From CAZXFA01 sp964640085 (lineage in GTDB: Bacteria; Actinomycetota; UBA4738; HRBIN12), in NCBI GenBank assembly GCA_964640085.1, contig CAZXFA010000010.1, positions 13,747-77,746 of the forward strand: a stretch of 64,000 nucleotides of DNA, given 5' to 3'. How positions within the stretch are numbered: the first letter of the stretch is position 1; every line of letters begins with the position of its first letter. The notes under the pieces are model-generated. The model had not been told where the DNA came from and made no database searches. It saw nothing but the letters and a program-made list of their open reading frames with translations. Shown here in pieces: positions 1 to 7,768 of the stretch. A program made the position numbers and the translations under genes.

Positions 1-996
1 CTCGTCACGTCCGTCTACTTCTGGGAGGAGGTGTTCGGGGGCCTCATCCGGCGCCTGTGGGAGGGCGGGTCCGTGGGTCGGCTGCTCCTGATCGCCCTCG
101 TCCTGTTCGTGACCGGTCCGGTCCTCCGAGGGGCCATCGCCCTGGTGCGTAGCCTGGTGCGACGCGGGATGGGTGTCGTCCGGGCGGTGCGGTTCCGACT
201 CCAGACGCGGTGGCGGATCGAGGCAGCCAGGGCGATCGACGCGCTCCCCATCCTCGAGGACCTACCCGAGGACGTCCTGTCTGACCTCGCCGGACGGGTG
301 CAGCTGCGCACCTTCGCCGCGGGACGACCGGTGTTCCGTCAGGGCGATCGGCCGGATGCCTTCTACGTGATCCGCCGTGGGAGGCTCCACGTGATCGAGG
401 AGAACCCGGGGACCGGAACGGAGCGGGTGATCCGGGTCTTGGGCCCGGGCGAGTCGTTCGGCGAGCTCGGGCTGATCGACGGCCAAGCGCGCTCGGCCAC
501 GGTTCGGCCGGTGGAGGACTGCCAGCTGTTCGTGGTGGACGAGGGGACCTTCGACCGTCTGCTCGCCGACCCGATCCGGGTGCCCGATCTGGCACCCACG
601 CTCCAGGCCGTGGCGGAGCTCCGACGGCTTCCGCCGTTCGCCGGGCTGGAGGCGGCCGACCTCTCGGAGGTGCTCGCTCGTGGCGGCTGGGTGAACGTCT
701 CGCCGGGACGGGTCGTGATCGAGCAGGGCCAGGAGGGGGACGCCTTCTACGTGGTCGGATCCGGCCGGCTGGAGGTGGCGGTCGACGGCGCCCGGGTGCG
801 CACCCTCGGCCCGGGGGGCCATTTCGGCGAGATCGCCCTCCTGCTGGGGGTGCCGCGGACGGCGAGCGTCGTGGCCAGGACCCCCGCCCGGGTCTTCCGC
901 CTGGACCGCGAGGGCTTCGACCGGGTGCTCGCCGAGGCGTTCCGGCGGGGGACCCTCGATCCGGCAGCACCGATCGATCGAACCTGGCAGCATTAG
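1..996 (+). CDS. Membrane protein with two cyclic-nucleotide-binding domains (3' part)
   Basis: The reading frame is open from the first base, so the protein starts outside the window and 331 residues are visible. One membrane helix (about residues 22-42, LLLIALVLFVTGPVL) is followed by a basic linker and two tandem cNMP-binding domains (about residues 80-190 and 200-315). Both carry a phosphate-binding cassette: GESFGELGLIDGQARSATV and GHFGEIALLLGVPRTASVV. The second is the closer match to cAMP binders because it has the PRTA arginine. The C-terminus looks complete. In actinobacteria such tandem domains are often attached to membrane proteins such as M50-like proteases or transporters, but the part that would decide this is missing. 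A Crp/Fnr regulator lies 650 bases downstream. Confidence 0.75.
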   Translation, partial: LVTSVYFWEEVFGGLIRRLWEGGSVGRLLLIALVLFVTGPVLRGAIALVRSLVRRGMGVVRAVRFRLQTRWRIEAARAIDALPILEDLPEDVLSDLAGRVQLRTFAAGRPVFRQGDRPDAFYVIRRGRLHVIEENPGTGTERVIRVLGPGESFGELGLIDGQARSATVRPVEDCQLFVVDEGTFDRLLADPIRVPDLAPTLQAVAELRRLPPFAGLEAADLSEVLARGGWVNVSPGRVVIEQGQEGDAFYVVGSGRLEVAVDGARVRTLGPGGHFGEIALLLGVPRTASVVARTPARVFRLDREGFDRVLAEAFRRGTLDPAAPIDRTWQH

Positions 997-1026
997 CCGG
1001 GCTCGAGCTCCGAGGAGAGGGTCGGG

Positions 1027-1245
1027 ATGGATTGCTGGCACTGCCGCAGGACCGCCGTGGGCGTCTGCCGCTTCTGTGGGCGAGGGATCTGCGAGGACCA
1101 CGTGGAGACCCTCCCCTTCGTGCTCGAGCTGTTCCGCGGCAAGGAAGGGACGCGCGCCCTGGTCGTCGAGGATGCCCTCTTCTGCGGCGCGTGTACGCCG
1201 CGTCCGGACCCGCTCGACCTCCCGGAGCTCGACTCCGAGGCGTGA
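1027..1245 (+). CDS. Small B-box-like zinc-finger protein
   Basis: A 72-residue protein beginning MDCWHCRRTAVGVCRFCGRG. It has paired cysteines (CWHC, CRFC), an acidic-histidine segment (CEDHVE) and a late FCGAC, a spacing typical of a small treble-clef or B-box-type zinc site. The ATG follows a purine-rich stretch (GAGGAGAGGGTCGGG). It lies 30 bases after the cyclic-nucleotide-domain gene and may be co-transcribed with it. Metal binding is inferred from the cysteines only and I cannot assign a function. Similar short proteins of unknown function occur in actinobacteria and archaea. Confidence 0.7.
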   Translation: MDCWHCRRTAVGVCRFCGRGICEDHVETLPFVLELFRGKEGTRALVVEDALFCGACTPRPDPLDLPELDSEA

Positions 1246-1250
1246 GCGGG

Positions 1251-1266
1251 TGTGACGTTCGTCACA
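1251..1266. promoter_or_regulatory. Crp-type operator 1 (TGTGA-N6-TCACA)
   Basis: The 16-mer TGTGACGTTCGTCACA has perfect 7-base arms around TT and equals the classical Crp/GlxR consensus. It lies after the zinc-finger gene and about 390 bases before the Crp/Fnr gene, just upstream of the small basic peptide gene. Binding by the neighbouring regulator is inferred. Confidence 0.65.
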
Positions 1267-1274
1267 GCCTCCCG

Positions 1275-1290
1275 CGTGATGCAGGTCACG
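1275..1290. promoter_or_regulatory. Crp-type operator 2 (CGTGA-N6-TCACG)
   Basis: CGTGA-TGCAGG-TCACG is a second dyad with the same half-site geometry, centred 24 bases after operator 1. Two sites about two helical turns apart suggest cooperative binding. It is weaker than operator 1 because the outer T/A bases are replaced. Confidence 0.5.
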
Positions 1291-1399
1291 TCCCGGTCGG
1301 TGACGCCCGGCACATCGATCGTGTGACGGCGACGCGAGGATGATGAGGTGTGGTGGCGTCCCCACCGGGGACCGGGATCCCGGAGGGAGGTGAAAGCGA

Positions 1400-1546
1400 G
1401 TGGCGGAGAAGAAGATCACCCCGAAGGCCGCGACGGGCAAGGCGGCGAGTGGCACCGGGAAGGCTGCGGCGACCCGCGTGACCAAGCGTCAGACCAAGCG
1501 TCAGACGAAGCGGCAGACGAAGCGGCAGACCAAGCGGACGATCTGA
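1400..1546 (+). CDS. 48-residue basic peptide with TKRQ repeats
   Basis: A GTG start follows a strong ribosome-binding site (GGAGGGAGGTGAAAGCGA). The peptide begins VAEKKITPKAATGK and ends in almost five copies of a four-residue TKRQ unit, then TKRTI and TGA. The 12-base DNA units differ from each other only at third codon positions of this frame (ACC/ACG, CGT/CGG), good evidence that it is translated. Nothing acidic is present, and the charge suggests RNA, DNA or membrane-surface binding. A perfect terminator hairpin follows 22 bases after the stop, so this looks like its own short transcript, with two Crp-type sites upstream. I do not recognise the family. Confidence 0.65.
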   Translation: MAEKKITPKAATGKAASGTGKAAATRVTKRQTKRQTKRQTKRQTKRTI

Positions 1547-1567
1547 GGTCTTCGTCGTCGGTACCCC

Positions 1568-1600
1568 GACGGCGGGCCCGACGCGGTCGGGCCCGCCGTC
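1568..1600 (+). terminator. Strong hairpin terminator
   Basis: A perfect 15-base stem (GACGGCGGGCCCGAC with its exact complement) closes a 3-base GCG loop. There is no long T run after it. It separates the basic-peptide transcript from the Crp/Fnr gene. Confidence 0.8.
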
Positions 1601-1634
1601 AGCTTTCGGGCTATCCGCGGAGAAGGGACTTGGC

Positions 1635-1640
1635 TACGCT
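1635..1640 (+). promoter_or_regulatory. Leaderless -10 element TACGCT
   Basis: TACGCT ends 7 bases before the ATG at 1648 and there is no Shine-Dalgarno sequence between them. This arrangement places the transcription start at or next to the start codon, and it decides the start of the Crp/Fnr gene. Confidence 0.6.
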
Positions 1641-1647
1641 TGCGACG

Positions 1648-2388
1648 ATGGTGACGGCGAGGACCGGGGTCGGGGCGATCGCCCCCACGGAGCTGGTGGG
1701 GTCGATGGCCCGGACTCCGCTGTTCGACGGTGCCGCACCGCGAACGATCGCACGGCTGGCCGAGCGAGGGACCCTGCGTCCGTACCGCCGCGGTACCTAC
1801 CTGTTCCACCAGGGCGATCTCTCGCCGGAGGTGTTCTTCCTGGTCTCGGGGCGGGTCGAGATTAGCTCGCTGTCGGCCAGCGGACACCGCCAGCTCCACA
1901 CCACGCTCGATTCACCGCAGTTCTTCGGCGAGCTCGGGGTGCTCGGAGACATGCCGCGGAGCGCCGCCGCCCTCGCCCTGGAGGCGTCCACGGTCTGGGT
2001 CATGCCCGCGGAGGGCTTCCTCGGATTCCTCGCCGAGGAGCCCGCCGCCTCCCGTGCCCTCCTCCGCGCGCTGGCACGGCAGGTGACCGCGCACGAGGCG
2101 TTCGTCGAGGACCTGCTGTACCTGGACCTGAAGGGGCGGGTGGCCAAGCGGCTGCTCCAGCTGGTGTCGCCGTCGCTGGACGAGCTCCCCGAGGACGGAG
2201 CGGTCGTGCCCTCCATCGTCACCCACGCCGACCTCGCGAGCCTGTGCGGCGGGAGTCGTGAGAACGTGACCAGGATCCTCTCCGAGTTCCAGCGCCGCGG
2301 GATCGTGGAGCGCGATGGCCGGCGGTTCGTGCTGCGGAAGATCGCGGGACTGGCCCACCTGGCCGGCGTCCCCGGGGGTTCGAGGTGA
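1648..2388 (+). CDS. Crp/Fnr-family transcription regulator
   Basis: A 246-residue regulator. Residues about 20-130 form a cNMP-binding beta-roll with cassette FFGELGVLGDMPRSA; about 150-175 is the dimer helix; about 190-235 is the winged helix-turn-helix. The recognition helix reads GSRENVTRI (R204, E205, R209), the same R-E...R set that E. coli Crp uses to read TGTGA half-sites. Fitting TGTGA-N6-TCACA dyads lie at 1251-1290. No Fnr-type iron-sulfur cysteines are visible. The frame is open further upstream, but the leaderless -10 and the terminator at 1568-1600 support the 1648 start. The next gene overlaps its stop by 4 bases. The effector is probably cAMP, by inference. Confidence 0.88.
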   Translation: MVTARTGVGAIAPTELVGSMARTPLFDGAAPRTIARLAERGTLRPYRRGTYLFHQGDLSPEVFFLVSGRVEISSLSASGHRQLHTTLDSPQFFGELGVLGDMPRSAAALALEASTVWVMPAEGFLGFLAEEPAASRALLRALARQVTAHEAFVEDLLYLDLKGRVAKRLLQLVSPSLDELPEDGAVVPSIVTHADLASLCGGSRENVTRILSEFQRRGIVERDGRRFVLRKIAGLAHLAGVPGGSR

Positions 2389-2699
2389 CCGTCCGCGAGC
2401 TCCGCCGCTGGTGGGGGCAGACAGTGGCCGCCCACGACTGGCTGGAGGCGGCGAGCGTCGCTCTCGGCGTGCTCTTCCTCGCGGGGGCGCTGGCGAGCGT
2501 CGTTGCGGTCCTCGTCGCGGTGGTGAGCTTGGGGGAGCCCGAGCCCGGGCTCGAGGGCTCCCAGGGGCTCCTCCAGGCCACCAGGGGATTGGGGGCATTC
2601 CTGTTCGGCGCCTTCGCTCTCGTCGCCGTCGCGGTCGGCTGGTTCCTCGCGGGCGAGGCGATCAGTAGGGCGGCGCGTCGCCTGGTGGGCCGGGGCTGA
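2385..2699 (+). CDS. Small two-helix membrane protein
   Basis: A 104-residue protein whose GTG start overlaps the TGA of the Crp/Fnr gene (GTGA), so translation is probably coupled. Two hydrophobic segments (about residues 22-48 and 70-90) flank a short acidic loop, and both ends are basic. I do not recognise a family. Its tight link suggests a membrane function controlled with, or sensed by, the regulator. Confidence 0.65.
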   Translation: MTVRELRRWWGQTVAAHDWLEAASVALGVLFLAGALASVVAVLVAVVSLGEPEPGLEGSQGLLQATRGLGAFLFGAFALVAVAVGWFLAGEAISRAARRLVGRG

Positions 2700-2732
2700 T
2701 CGCGGGCCGAGAGGGCGCGGGCCTCGGGCGGC

Positions 2733-3758
<1,026 letters not shown>

Positions 3759-3765
3759 AGGCTCC

Positions 3766-3771
3766 AGGGTA
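3766..3771 (-). promoter_or_regulatory. Leaderless -10 element TACCCT of moaA
   Basis: On the minus strand TACCCT ends 7 bases before the moaA ATG. It fits the leaderless spacing seen repeatedly in this window and selects the shorter start. Confidence 0.55.
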
Positions 3772-3805
3772 CCGGGTTCGGCGTCCGGACCGGGTCGCGC
3801 GCTCG

Positions 3806-4060
3806 TCAACCCTCGGGAGGTGCTTGCGGGAGCAGCCCCCGGACCGTGTCCATCGCGGCCGTCATCGCGTCGGACCGTGAGGCGCCGCCGGCCATCCCCC
3901 GGCCCACGGCGCTGCCGAGCAGGAACGACGCGAGCGGGGTGATCTTCCGCTCCACGCGGTGGGCGACGTCGCGAGCGATCCCCAGGAGCTGCGCCGTCTC
4001 CAGCTCGGAGAGTGTGTCCTCTCCCAGCGCCTCCGCCAGCTGGTCGATCCAGGACTCCAT
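3806..4060 (-). CDS. DUF6457 protein, molybdenum-cofactor associated
   Basis: An 84-residue, mainly helical protein starting MESWIDQLAEALGED with ribosome-binding site GAGGAGGGCACG. It shows the family pattern: a helical acidic start, VAHRVERKITPLASFLLG in the middle and a Gly-Ala-rich third helix. DUF6457 proteins are commonly encoded beside, or fused to, molybdopterin-guanine dinucleotide genes such as mobA. It lies 47 bases before moaA on the same strand, which supports that role. Its biochemical activity is not known to me. Confidence 0.75.
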   Translation of the reverse strand: MESWIDQLAEALGEDTLSELETAQLLGIARDVAHRVERKITPLASFLLGSAVGRGMAGGASRSDAMTAAMDTVRGLLPQAPPEG

Positions 4061-4101
4061 CGTGCCCTCCTCGGTCGATGCCGGGAACCCTACCCCGCGC
4101 C

Positions 4102-5493
4102 TCAGGCGGCGTGTCCGATCTCGTGCTTGCGCCGCTCCACGAACGCCGTCAGAGCCTCCTCCACGTCCGGGTCGAGGGGCGGCGGTTCGTAGCGATCCAG
4201 CAGCTCGCGCCAGCCCACGACGGCCTGGGGTGGTGCGGCCGCTGCGACCTCCCGGACGTGTCGCAGGGTATGCCTGGCACCGAGGAACGTGCCGCCGGGC
4301 CCGACCTCGCGGAACGCGTCCGCTGCGAAGTCCTCTTCCTCGGCCGGGAACCGCGTCGTGAGGAGGCGCTCGAACACCGCCAGCGGCCAGGCGTCCTGCG
4401 CGAGCTTCTCCAGGGAGGCCTCCAGCGAGCCCTCGACCCATCCGGCCCCATGCACGACCAGGTTGGCTCCCGAGAGCAGGGTCGGCCAGAGCGACATCAG
4501 GGACTCCTGCGCCGCCCGCACGTCCGGCTCCGCTCGACCGGTCAGCGCCCCGCCGGCGCGGAACGGCAGGCCGTACCGCCGGGCCATCTGCCCAGCCGCC
4601 AGGATCGCCAGGGCGGAGCCGGCCGTCCCGAAGATCGGCGTTCCGAGGTGGAGGTCGATCTCGGAGACGAAGGTCCCGAAGACGCACGGGGTGCCCGGGC
4701 GGACGGTCTGGACGAGCGCCACGCCGGCGAGCGCCTCCGCGGTGGAGCCAGCCAGGGCCCCCGCCAGCCCGAGCGGTGCGGTGGCGCCGGCGAGCACGAA
4801 CGGCATGAGCACGACCGGCTGGCCGGCCGCGGCGAACGCCATCAGCGACCCCGCCATCCGCTCGTCGTACTGGAGAGGGCTGATCGGGTTCACGATGCCC
4901 AACAGGACCGGTTCGCGCTCGATCGCCTCCCGCCCGCCGAACGCGAGCGCCGCGAGCTCGAGGCAGTCCGCGCTCGTCTCGGCCGAGACGCCGTCGGCGA
5001 AGTACGGCTTGTCCGTCGCGCGGATCACCTCGAGGTCCATGTCGAGGTGCCGGGAGGCCACGGGGAGATCGTCCGGCTCGACGATCGCGCTCATCGCCAG
5101 GTGCAGCTGGGGCACGACCTGGTTTAGACGGACGAACCGACGATAGTCCTCCCACGTCGCGGGACGACGGCCCTCGTGGTCGAGGACGAACGGCGCCCCG
5201 CCCGTGGGCGCGATCGCCAGATGGTCGCCGCCGATCCGGAGCGTCCGATGCGGCGCCCGGCCGCGGACCTCGAACGAGCGCGGGGCCAGCCCCACGCGCT
5301 CGAGCACGAACCCGCGATCGAGGTGGGCGACCCCGTCGCGGACCTCCACGCCGGCATCGGCCAGCAGCGCGGCGGCCGGCGGGTAGGTGAACGCGACGCC
5401 GATCTCCTCGAGGAGGGTCATCGCGTGCTCGTGCACGGCCTCGACCCGTTCCTCCGGGAGCACGTCGACGTGCGGGAAGGTGACCGTCCACAT
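4102..5493 (-). CDS. MttB-family methyltransferase, non-pyrrolysine
   Basis: A 463-residue member of the trimethylamine methyltransferase superfamily (COG5598). The start at 5493 follows GAGAGGTGAGGGCG. The frame runs through with no internal TAG, so there is no pyrrolysine, placing it with the non-Pyl MttB/MtgB group. Characterised members of that group demethylate quaternary amines such as glycine betaine and pass the methyl group to a corrinoid protein. No corrinoid protein or MtbA/MtgA partner is nearby, so the substrate is unproven. It is 41 bases upstream of the DUF6457 gene on the same strand and may share its transcript. Confidence 0.8.
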   Translation of the reverse strand: MWTVTFPHVDVLPEERVEAVHEHAMTLLEEIGVAFTYPPAAALLADAGVEVRDGVAHLDRGFVLERVGLAPRSFEVRGRAPHRTLRIGGDHLAIAPTGGAPFVLDHEGRRPATWEDYRRFVRLNQVVPQLHLAMSAIVEPDDLPVASRHLDMDLEVIRATDKPYFADGVSAETSADCLELAALAFGGREAIEREPVLLGIVNPISPLQYDERMAGSLMAFAAAGQPVVLMPFVLAGATAPLGLAGALAGSTAEALAGVALVQTVRPGTPCVFGTFVSEIDLHLGTPIFGTAGSALAILAAGQMARRYGLPFRAGGALTGRAEPDVRAAQESLMSLWPTLLSGANLVVHGAGWVEGSLEASLEKLAQDAWPLAVFERLLTTRFPAEEEDFAADAFREVGPGGTFLGARHTLRHVREVAAAAPPQAVVGWRELLDRYEPPPLDPDVEEALTAFVERRKHEIGHAA

Positions 5494-5703
5494 CGCCCTC
5501 ACCTCTCGGCGGTCGGACGAAGCGCCTCCCCCCACCCGGCGGCATCCTCGCTCGACCGGGTTTCCTCACGGAGCCGCGCGCCGCCGGTCCGCCCGATCCC
5601 AGCCTAGGAGCGGGGTCGGTGAGGAGCAAGGCGTCGGGCTCGACCGGCGGTCACCTCCCGCGCGACGCATCCTCGACCGATCGGTCTGGCAGGATAAGAG
5701 GCC

Positions 5704-6975
5704 GTGGATCCGCGCCGCGTTGCCGCCGTCGTGACCGTCTCGGACGGCGTGAGCCACGGCACTCGGGTCGACGAGTCGGGCGACCTGGCGGAGGCTATGC
5801 TCCGCGAGGCCGGCTTCGACGTGGTCGAGCGCGCCGTAATCCCCGACGAGCGTCCGCGGATCGAGTCCCTGCTGGTCGAGCTCGCCGACGCCAAGGCGAT
5901 CCGGCTCGTCGTCACCACCGGCGGAACCGGTTTCGGACCCCGGGACGTGACGCCCGAGGCGACCCGTGCCGTGATCGATCGGGAGGCGCCCGGTCTGGCC
6001 GAGCTGATGCGCGCGCAGGGGCTGGCGAAGACGCCGCTCGCCGCGCTGTCCCGGGCCGTGGCCGGCACCCGTGGTTCGACGCTCGTGGTGAACCTCCCCG
6101 GGAGCCCGAAGGGCGTGCGCGAGAGCCTGGACGCCGCCCTCACGGTGATCCCTCACGCGGTCGAGCTGCTCGCCGGCGCGACGGGACCGCACCCCACAGG
6201 CCACGGCGAGGCCTCCGCGGTCGGGGGGACCGTGCGGGCTGGCGACCGTTCCCTCGGGTCGTCCGAGCGTCCCTGGGTCGAGGCCACGGCCGTGAAGATC
6301 CTCGAGGGGACGCCCCCGTGCCGCGTCGGCAACCGGTTCCGCGTGTCATCCGACGGACCGGTCCAGGGCACGCTCGGGTGCGCCGAGTTCGATGCGGCGG
6401 CGGAGGAGGACGCGGCCAAGGTGCTCGCTCTCGGTGAGCCCGTCACGCGCACGTACCGGCACGAGCTGGGGTCGGTCGAGGTGTACCTCGAGCCGCATCT
6501 GCCCTCGCCGCGACTCGTCGTGGTCTCGGCGACCGAGGTGGCGCTCCACCTGCTGCGCCTCGGCCGGACCCTGCGGTACGAGACCGTGCTGGTGGAGCCG
6601 CGGTCGACCCGGGTGACCCCAGCCCAGGCCGGCGAGGCCGGCCGGCGGGTCGAGGCCGTGGCCGACGCGGCGCCGGACGAGCGGACCGATGTCGTGTTCA
6701 CCGACCACGACGCGCCGGACCTCGTCGAGATGTTGGCGGCGGTCCTGCGCTCGCCGGCGCGGTTCGTCGGCGTGATGGGGAGTCGGCGCCACGTCGGCCG
6801 ATACGTCGAAGAGCTCCGGGCGAGGGGGTTCGACGAGGAGGCGCTCGAACGCGTCCGTTCGCCGCTCGGGCTCGATCTCGGTGGGCAGCGGCCGGAAGAG
6901 ATCGCGGTCTCGATCGCGGCCGGGCTCGTCGCCGCGCGCCACGGTCGAGACGGCGGCTGGCTCGACGCGCGGTGA
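5704..6975 (+). CDS. MogA/MoaB-XdhC fusion protein
   Basis: A 423-residue fusion. Residues 1 to about 165 are a MogA/MoaB molybdopterin adenylyltransferase domain, with TTGGTGFGPRDVTPEAT and VNLPGSPKGVRESL for substrate binding. Residues about 185-265 match the XdhC/CoxI N-terminal domain, although the usual Cys-Gly-Gly motif before the VEVYLEP segment is replaced (HELGSVEVYLEP). Residues about 270-415 are the XdhC Rossmann domain, ending MGSRRHVGRYVEEL and LGLDLGGQRPEEIAVSIAAG. XdhC proteins bind the cofactor and help insert it into xanthine-dehydrogenase-type enzymes. The fusion would join cofactor adenylation and delivery in one chain. No molybdoenzyme is encoded in the window. Confidence 0.85.
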   Translation: MDPRRVAAVVTVSDGVSHGTRVDESGDLAEAMLREAGFDVVERAVIPDERPRIESLLVELADAKAIRLVVTTGGTGFGPRDVTPEATRAVIDREAPGLAELMRAQGLAKTPLAALSRAVAGTRGSTLVVNLPGSPKGVRESLDAALTVIPHAVELLAGATGPHPTGHGEASAVGGTVRAGDRSLGSSERPWVEATAVKILEGTPPCRVGNRFRVSSDGPVQGTLGCAEFDAAAEEDAAKVLALGEPVTRTYRHELGSVEVYLEPHLPSPRLVVVSATEVALHLLRLGRTLRYETVLVEPRSTRVTPAQAGEAGRRVEAVADAAPDERTDVVFTDHDAPDLVEMLAAVLRSPARFVGVMGSRRHVGRYVEELRARGFDEEALERVRSPLGLDLGGQRPEEIAVSIAAGLVAARHGRDGGWLDAR

Positions 6976-6987
6976 GCCGGCCGCCGG

Positions 6988-7021
6988 CGCGATGAGCGGG
7001 CCCCGACGCGCGATGAGCGGG
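6988..7021 (+). repeat. 13-base direct repeat carrying two alternative ATGs
   Basis: CGCGATGAGCGGG occurs at 6988-7000 and 7009-7021, a period of 21 bases (7 codons). Each copy contains an in-frame ATG for the methyltransferase gene (6992 and 7013), so the duplication created a second start. Confidence 0.75.
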
Positions 7022-7768
7022 CGTCACGTACGGAAGAACCGGCGGTACTGGGAGGGCGTGAGCGAGGAGTACCAGCGGAAGCACGCGCGGCAGCTAAACC
7101 GATTCGACCGTCCTCGGTGGGGCGTGTGGGGCATCCCGGAGTCGACGCTCCGGGTATTGGGCGAGGTCCGCGGGCTGGACGTGCTCGAGTACGGCTGCGG
7201 GGCCGGTCAGTGGAGCATCGCCCTGGCCCGGATGGGGGCCCGCCCCGTGGGGCTGGATCTCTCGCAGGCGCAGCTTCGGCACGCTGTCGAGCTCATGGCG
7301 CGCGCGGGGGTGCGCTTCCCCCTCGTGCACGCCGATGCGGAACACACCCCGTTCGCCGATCGCAGCTTCGACGTCGTGATGTGCGATCACGGTGCGATGA
7401 CCTTCGCCGACCCCCAGCGGACCGTGCCGGAGGTCGCACGGCTGCTGCGCCCGGGCGGGCTGTTCGCGTTCAACCACGCGAGCGCGTTCCACGCGCTCTG
7501 CTGGGACGATCGCCGGGACCGGGTCGCGACCCGGTTGGCGCGCGACTACTTCGACACCGGGCGATGGGACGAGGAGACCGTTGACTTCATGATGCCCTAC
7601 GGGGAGTGGATCCGCCTCTTCCGGCGACACGGCCTCGAGGTCGAGGATCTGATCGAGCCGCGACCCCGGGCCGACGCCCGCACCACCTACCCCTGGTTCG
7701 CGCCGCTTGCCTGGGCCCGGCGCTTCCCCGCCGAGAGCATCTGGAAGCTGCGACGGCGTGTGGGCTGA
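6992..7768 (+). CDS. Class I SAM-dependent methyltransferase
   Basis: About 258 residues (251 if the second repeat ATG at 7013 is used; neither has a clear ribosome-binding site). Motif I is LEYGCGAGQWSIALARMG, the acidic residue after it is in VGLDLSQ, and motif III/IV regions (FPLVHADAEHTPFADRSFDVV, in overlapping parts) are typical of the Methyltransf_11 fold. The N-terminal NRRYWEGVSEEYQRKHA resembles small-molecule methyltransferases. It starts 16 bases after the MogA-XdhC gene and its end overlaps the sulfatase start by 11 bases, so these genes look like one operon. The substrate is unknown. Confidence 0.82.
   Translation: MSGPRRAMSGRHVRKNRRYWEGVSEEYQRKHARQLNRFDRPRWGVWGIPESTLRVLGEVRGLDVLEYGCGAGQWSIALARMGARPVGLDLSQAQLRHAVELMARAGVRFPLVHADAEHTPFADRSFDVVMCDHGAMTFADPQRTVPEVARLLRPGGLFAFNHASAFHALCWDDRRDRVATRLARDYFDTGRWDEETVDFMMPYGEWIRLFRRHGLEVEDLIEPRPRADARTTYPWFAPLAWARRFPAESIWKLRRRVG

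Noticed and set aside
1348..1647. A 100-residue N-terminal extension of the Crp/Fnr regulator
   Set aside because: It would read through the basic-peptide gene and a perfect terminator, and the family length and leaderless -10 fit a start at 1648.
4102..5493. Pyrrolysine-containing trimethylamine methyltransferase
   Set aside because: There is no in-frame TAG anywhere in the gene, so the non-pyrrolysine family is the better call.
3806..5629. A 607-codon minus-strand frame ending in the DUF6457 protein
   Set aside because: Only the last 84 residues, from the ATG at 4060 with its own ribosome-binding site, are protein-like; the rest overlaps the MttB-family gene in another frame.
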